64,000 nt of DNA from Paraspadella gotoi (lineage: Eukaryota; Chaetognatha). Below the pieces are notes generated by a model that was given only the letters and a program-made list of their open reading frames with translations, was not told the origin of the DNA and ran no database searches. Within the stretch, counting starts at the first letter, position 1; each line of letters starts with the position of its first letter. The stretch spans positions 11,719,818 through 11,783,817 of the forward strand of contig CM119265.1 of assembly GCA_051294375.1 (NCBI GenBank). Reading direction: 5' to 3'. Shown here piece by piece: positions 59,381 through 64,000 of this stretch. A program made the position numbers and the translations under genes.

Positions 59381-59699
59381 ATTATGTCAGAAATATAATA
59401 TTAATAATAATATTATATATTAAACTTGTTTACTGGTTAAAAAATATATTTGATAATGAAATTAACCAACTTTTCAAAACCGCGACACTTTTTCCATCAT
59501 GATCGTCTGCCTCCGTTCATCTGCGATTCATGGGACTCGTATTTATTGACTTTTTATATTTGGTTTTCTTACTTTGTTTACTTTTAGTATGCGCCTTACT
59601 TATAATATGTTTATACATCTCCGTCGTCTCCCGTATTTCTTGCGTATTTAATTTTGTGATTGTAACTGTTTGTGTTGCATAGTGATTACTTTTATTAAT

Positions 59700-60240
59700 T
59701 AGTTGTAGTATTGATTAACTGTCTGTTTAAATTTAGAATTTGCTGTGACTCTCGGTCGAGTCGCCGCCTCTGACCCCGACAATGCCGAATCTCGTCTTCG
59801 AAGTCGACGGCATTGACACCGATTTCTGACGCCAGGAAATAACTTTCCGTCGTTATCACTGAATCTCCGTCGTATTACCTCCGTCGTTATCTTGGTTCCA
59901 TTATTCCTCGCCGTCGCCTCTTCCTGGGACTTGGGGGTGCGACACTCGTTCTCCCACCGAGGATACTTTATGGGCAATGTTCGACGATCGGGCTCGCTCC
60001 TTGCCGTCGCCGCCACCACGACCGCCTTCCCAAGACCGACAATCACTACGAATTACGCCAAAGGCTTCGCCTCCACCACTCTTCCCCGTCTCGCCCGGCC
60101 CTTCCTTCCACCCTTCCTATCGAGGATCCCGCCCCCGATCCGCGGCAGAATAGACTTGGCGTACATGAGGTCTCGGCGGCGTTGTTGTTAGTTTTGCAAG
60201 AACCACCGAGAGAGGGAATCCGTTTACCGAAATCATCCGC
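59700..60240. repeat. GC-rich module G relative, overlapping ORFs
   Basis: 59885-59980 matches module G of the duplication. ORFs run on both strands (59699-60046 minus, 59892-60191 plus) and neither resembles a known protein. Arg/Ser/Pro-rich content suggests repeat-derived ORFs. Confidence 0.5.
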
Positions 60241-61200
60241 TCAAGTGTTAAATTTCAAAAGTCATAATTCGTTACTTTTTCACTCTGTAGTAGAAACTAT
60301 AATATGATAAACTATAATTTTTCGCAACTTTAATATTAAAATATTATGAAACATATTTTACAAAAGTTTATTTTTTTCTGACGAATCCGAATCTGTTATT
60401 ACAATTTTTAAAAAATCATTTTGAAATTTTACAAATTTATAAGGATATTAAGGATTAGGGGTGGTTAGGAATTAGTAATAAAAAGCTTTTCTACCCTTAG
60501 CAATATCTTTTTTTATTTTTGCGTAGCGAGATTTCTATATATGTCGCTCATAAGAAGCGAAACAAAATAACCGACCGCAAAATCCTAGTAGGCAAACGTA
60601 AAAATAAGCCAAAAATTAAATAGGTTTAATTTGGATAGTGATGAAAAGCTTAAAATCAGGTGAATTGAAGATAATACATATCACTGTCATGTTCAGAAAC
60701 GACTATTGAAAAATATTAACAAGTATGGCTTATATCGTATGCAATACAATGCCCATAAAAACGACAATGTTTTGAAAACATCCACAACGCCTTTTAGTTG
60801 CTTAAAAATTTCTTTTTTTATTGTATAAAAAATAAAAAGCCAGAATAAACTTTTGCCACTTATTTTGATTTTATTATTGTATCTCAAATTGTTCAGACTC
60901 GATATAGGGTCTCACCCCTGTATGTGGTTATCAAACTTTTTCTGTTTTAAAGTGGTTAAATATTTCCTAGAAATGAAAAATTGGATTGCATTCAAACTTA
61001 TTCTTTTTGGTAGGGGTAGCCGCACTCAATGGGGTGAGTCAAAAATTTTGAGTGAGTACATGCTCAAACGAATATTTAGACATTTTTAAGAATACTTTCA
61101 ATGGACCAAAAATATCTAATATGGCTCTATACCCTAGTAATTAATTTTTTAATATTTATTTATAGATAGGAAAGGCCAAAAATTTTTTTTTGAATTTTTA
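60240..61200. other. AT-rich DNA, a relic shared with 46490-47040
   Basis: TCTGTAGTAGAAACT and ATAAGGATATTA landmarks are shared. Nothing else seen. Confidence 0.4.
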
Positions 61201-61204
61201 AATT

Positions 61205-61520
61205 TTAAGACCAGATTCAGATAGCTCATAAAAAGTTGTCTACACAAAGTATGATTCTTTTTTAAATATTTTTACGATAAGTGTATCAAAAATAAGAAAA
61301 ACTGTAAAAAATCATCATCATCTTTCGATGATTTTAACAGTTTTTTTATATTTTCACTTAGAAAACGTAAGAATTTTTAAAAGCTGTAATTATATTTCTT
61401 GTTTAACTTTTTATGCTCTATCAGAATCCATCAAAAAATTTTAAGATTTTAAAAAAATATTTTTTGCTCAATATAGTAATATTATATTTTTAATTAGGCG
61501 AGTACCCTCAGAAGAAAGCA
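61205..61520 (+). repeat. Repeat related to 13165-13440
   Basis: CAGATAGCTCATAAAAAGTT and GTCTACACAAAGTATGATTC match in order. Confidence 0.5.
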
Positions 61521-62360
61521 TTTTTGACAAAAAATATTTTAATACCATAATCTATGGTCATGATAGATTATTTTAACGCTGTATACATTAGCATTTAAAT
61601 TTCATCGGCTATGGCTATTTTTGGTATGTGTAGCGAATAACCGATATAAAGTGCTGACTGCTGACATTGACGTCGCGTATCGCCTTCACCACGCGTGTTG
61701 ACGCCTTTGGCGAGATTATTCAGCGTCGTCAGATAGGCGTCGTTATGAGAGTTTCGTGCTGGTTTCTGTACTATTTTACTTAAGATAAGTTACAAAATAT
61801 AAATGGGCACTATTCTGTCGTTATTATTTAACACAAGGTTAGGGTTAATTTAAAGCTATTTATCATAATAAATTAAACTTAACTATAATTAAATATCTAA
61901 ATATTTGATACAAGTTAAAGAATTAGCTAAAGTTTACTAATAACTTCTATTTTAACTTAGAATTTTAAAAGATTAAATATAACTGACTCAGCTTAACTAA
62001 ACATCTTAAACATTTTATTAAATTGTTGAAATTAAGAGTCATTAAAATTCAAATATTTTATCTGAACATCAAAATTTATTTTTAGCCCACAAGACGAGTT
62101 AGTGCAGCAATAGAATGTAATAAAGATAAGTGGATAAGGCGCTCAGTAGGCTGAAAACTACTATCTGTATCTTGTGTGCCCCCTCGCTCGTTCAAGTTAG
62201 TACAATGTGAGTTTTTAGATAATTCTTATTTTATTATTATATTATTTTATAAGGATAGTACTATATATAAATATAGCCTACTGCAAAAATTAAAAAACAT
62301 AAAATTAATTTTTTTTACAAATTAATGTTCACTGATGGTATGTTGTTCATAATTGACTTT
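61520..62360. other. AT-rich DNA with a weak tRNA-like stretch
   Basis: 62128-62210 contains AGTGGATAAGGCGCTCAGTA, tRNA-like in its 5' half, and GTTCAAGTT, a weak B box. No gene called. Confidence 0.3.
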
Positions 62361-62690
62361 TAGAATTTGTGTATGTAACTTTCACTACGCCTTACTGCGG
62401 AGCTTTGGCAAGCGCTGGTTGCTTCGTAAGAGCCATCCAGTCGTCTCCTCTTTGGGGCAATAGTTCCCGAGTCCTCAGGCGCCGGATCGACCACGGAGGA
62501 CGTCAAGGTGACCAGTGAGTCGGTTTGCTGCCTTCTCCACAAGATGTGTGGCGTTCCAACGATTGCCCCCACTGGACTCGATCAGGGGCGACGCCAGCGG
62601 CCAGAGGAGCGTGGACGGTGCCAACGCCGGGCAAGGTCCGCGTCCAACGGTTTTTTTTATATGACAAGCAATGATCGAAATGGTAAGAAA
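62360..62690 (-). other. GC-rich open stretch, possible exon or repeat ORF
   Basis: Minus strand includes VDPAPEDSGTIAPKRRRLDG followed by SYEATSACQSS and a stop at 62360. It contains a basic PKRRR patch. No family recognised and no clear splice partner. The composition contrasts with the AT-rich flanks. Confidence 0.3.
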
Positions 62691-63480
62691 ATAATGGAAA
62701 ACACTAAACAATAGAAGAAAGTAAGGTCAGTCAAAGGTCAGTAACTTGACCTTGTTTAAATGTCAGTTATGACTTGGTTGAGGTCAGTCGTTGTTGTTGT
62801 CGCCGCAACGTATACCTTGCATTAAACTTTAATTTAAAGTAATAGATTTATTTATAAATTAGGACTAAAGATCTAACAGGTTTGAATAATTACTTACAAA
62901 TATTTATTTAAAAAAATAAAATGATTACCTTAACCCTAAACCTAACAACCCCTAACCCGAAACCACCCCTAAACCACTATTAACCCTAACCCTGTTTGGT
63001 GAAAGTAAAATTAACCTCCAATTGGTATTAAATTATCATCAAATCACTTATTTAAGTTTTATCAGTGATCATATCACCTTATTCTCATATGAATTCGTTT
63101 CCTATATCAACTTTTTCTCTCCATAGTCAGCTCCGTAATTTACCGTTAATTTCTATTTGGCCCGGAACGAGGATTTCGGCTTTACCCTCGATTCCGTCGG
63201 ACTAAAGATTAGAACTACGTAGTTTAAATCTTATGTTAACCACTTTTTCGCTCGTTGAGCGGCGAAAGTTGATCCCTCGGAAGGCGCTATTTTTTCGTCG
63301 TTTTTTGCCCATAACTTTTGAACGCGTGGACCGATTTTAATGAAATTTTATATCAGTAAACTAAACGTAATTCCACGTCGATCGGTACCAAATTTATCGA
63401 AATCGAGCCACGAGGAAAAAAAGACTATGTTTTCTCTACATTATGCCAAAGGAAGTGTATTCCCTTCACGTTTCAAAAAA
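62690..63480. other. No gene recognised; short telomere-like CCCTAA stretch
   Basis: 62930-62990 has several CCTAACC-type units. The remainder is unassigned. Confidence 0.4.
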
Positions 63481-63484
63481 ATCT

Positions 63485-64000
63485 TAAAAGCATAAGGATC
63501 GTCGCAATAGCATAAGAAAAATCTGGATTGACGACAAATTTTGATACTAAAAAAAATAAAATTTGAGAAAAGAAAATTAAATTATAAAAAAAGAAAAATT
63601 ATATTTTGCGATTGTCAATAAAAAAAAATAATAAAGTACGGAAGAAAATTAAAGTTACAGTTTCTGAAAAATAGAAAAATGATAACATGCACAAATGCGA
63701 TGCCTAATTTTACGAGTTCAATCCTAATTCAATTTTTTTTTAATAAAAACGCAGAGAGAGAGAGAGAAAAAGAAAGAAATCAAAAGGCAGAAGCAGTAGG
63801 AGAAAAGAGAGAAAAAGAGAGAGCCCCTGCAGAGCCAGCTGCAGACTCAGAAGGCAGCAGCAGAAGCAGAAGGAAAAAAGAGAGAAAAAGAAAGAGCCCC
63901 TGCAGACTCGTTTTTCCCCCCGATGAATCAGCACTGGGGAAAAGAGAGAGAGAGAAAGATATATAATATATATAATTAAAAGAGAAAAGAGAGAAAGAAA
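63485..64000 (+). repeat. Copy of the 8740-9240 repeat, cut by the window end
   Basis: Same AAAGCATAAGGATCGTCGCA start, then (GA)n and GCCCCTGCAGAGCCAGCTGC, which also occurs in the spacer of the 9230-12975 inverted repeat. Confidence 0.65.

Overview
This window is eukaryotic nuclear DNA, most likely from an invertebrate animal. It is AT-rich, has spliceosomal introns with conserved phases, and is dominated by transposable elements. The proteins recognised (LTV1, PRPS, an MBLAC2-like hydrolase) are close to their animal orthologs; the rebuilt PRPS is 318 residues, the length of vertebrate PRPS1. Nothing visible fixes the phylum. Four N-runs mark a draft scaffold.

All recognisable genes lie on the minus strand, so the first gene in transcription order is on the right. 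(1) MBLAC2-like: five coding exons between 47205 and 50407; the first exon is not found. (2) PRPS: seven exons from 31817 to 15210, complete, with a 12.6-kb intron. (3) LTV1: six exons from 14590 to 7376, complete, 562 codons, with a 5.2-kb intron. (4) An unrecognised Ser/Lys-rich gene with a KEN motif: three exons from 7083 to 4764, probably continuing left. Only 292 bp separate LTV1's stop from gene 4's start codon. These are separate housekeeping genes (40S ribosome maturation, PRPP synthesis, a metallo-beta-lactamase-fold hydrolase); I see no joint pathway. Two introns, LTV1 intron 3 and PRPS intron 6, use GC-AG splice sites, supported by reading phase and homology.

The rest is mobile DNA. 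Recurrent families include one here called element N (ends with the TIR-like GTCGGATCTGC, a 3' hairpin and ACTAAAAA, with internal minisatellites), three other repeats (R1-R3), long foldback elements, a hAT element with a perfect 8-bp target duplication, a TA-flanked MITE inside PRPS intron 6, non-LTR reverse transcriptase fragments, LTR ends with tRNA-complementary primer sites, tRNA-derived SINE pieces, and hammerhead-ribozyme motifs like those of Penelope-like elements. The PRPS 12.6-kb intron carries an eroded coding island (20.8-28.7 kb).

The right end (51.5-58.5 kb) is a 3.15-kb direct duplication with a TTAGGG-bearing minisatellite. Its left copy stops at an N-gap, so an assembly artefact is possible. 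From 58.5 to 64 kb I see only repeats and GC-rich fragments without an identifiable gene.
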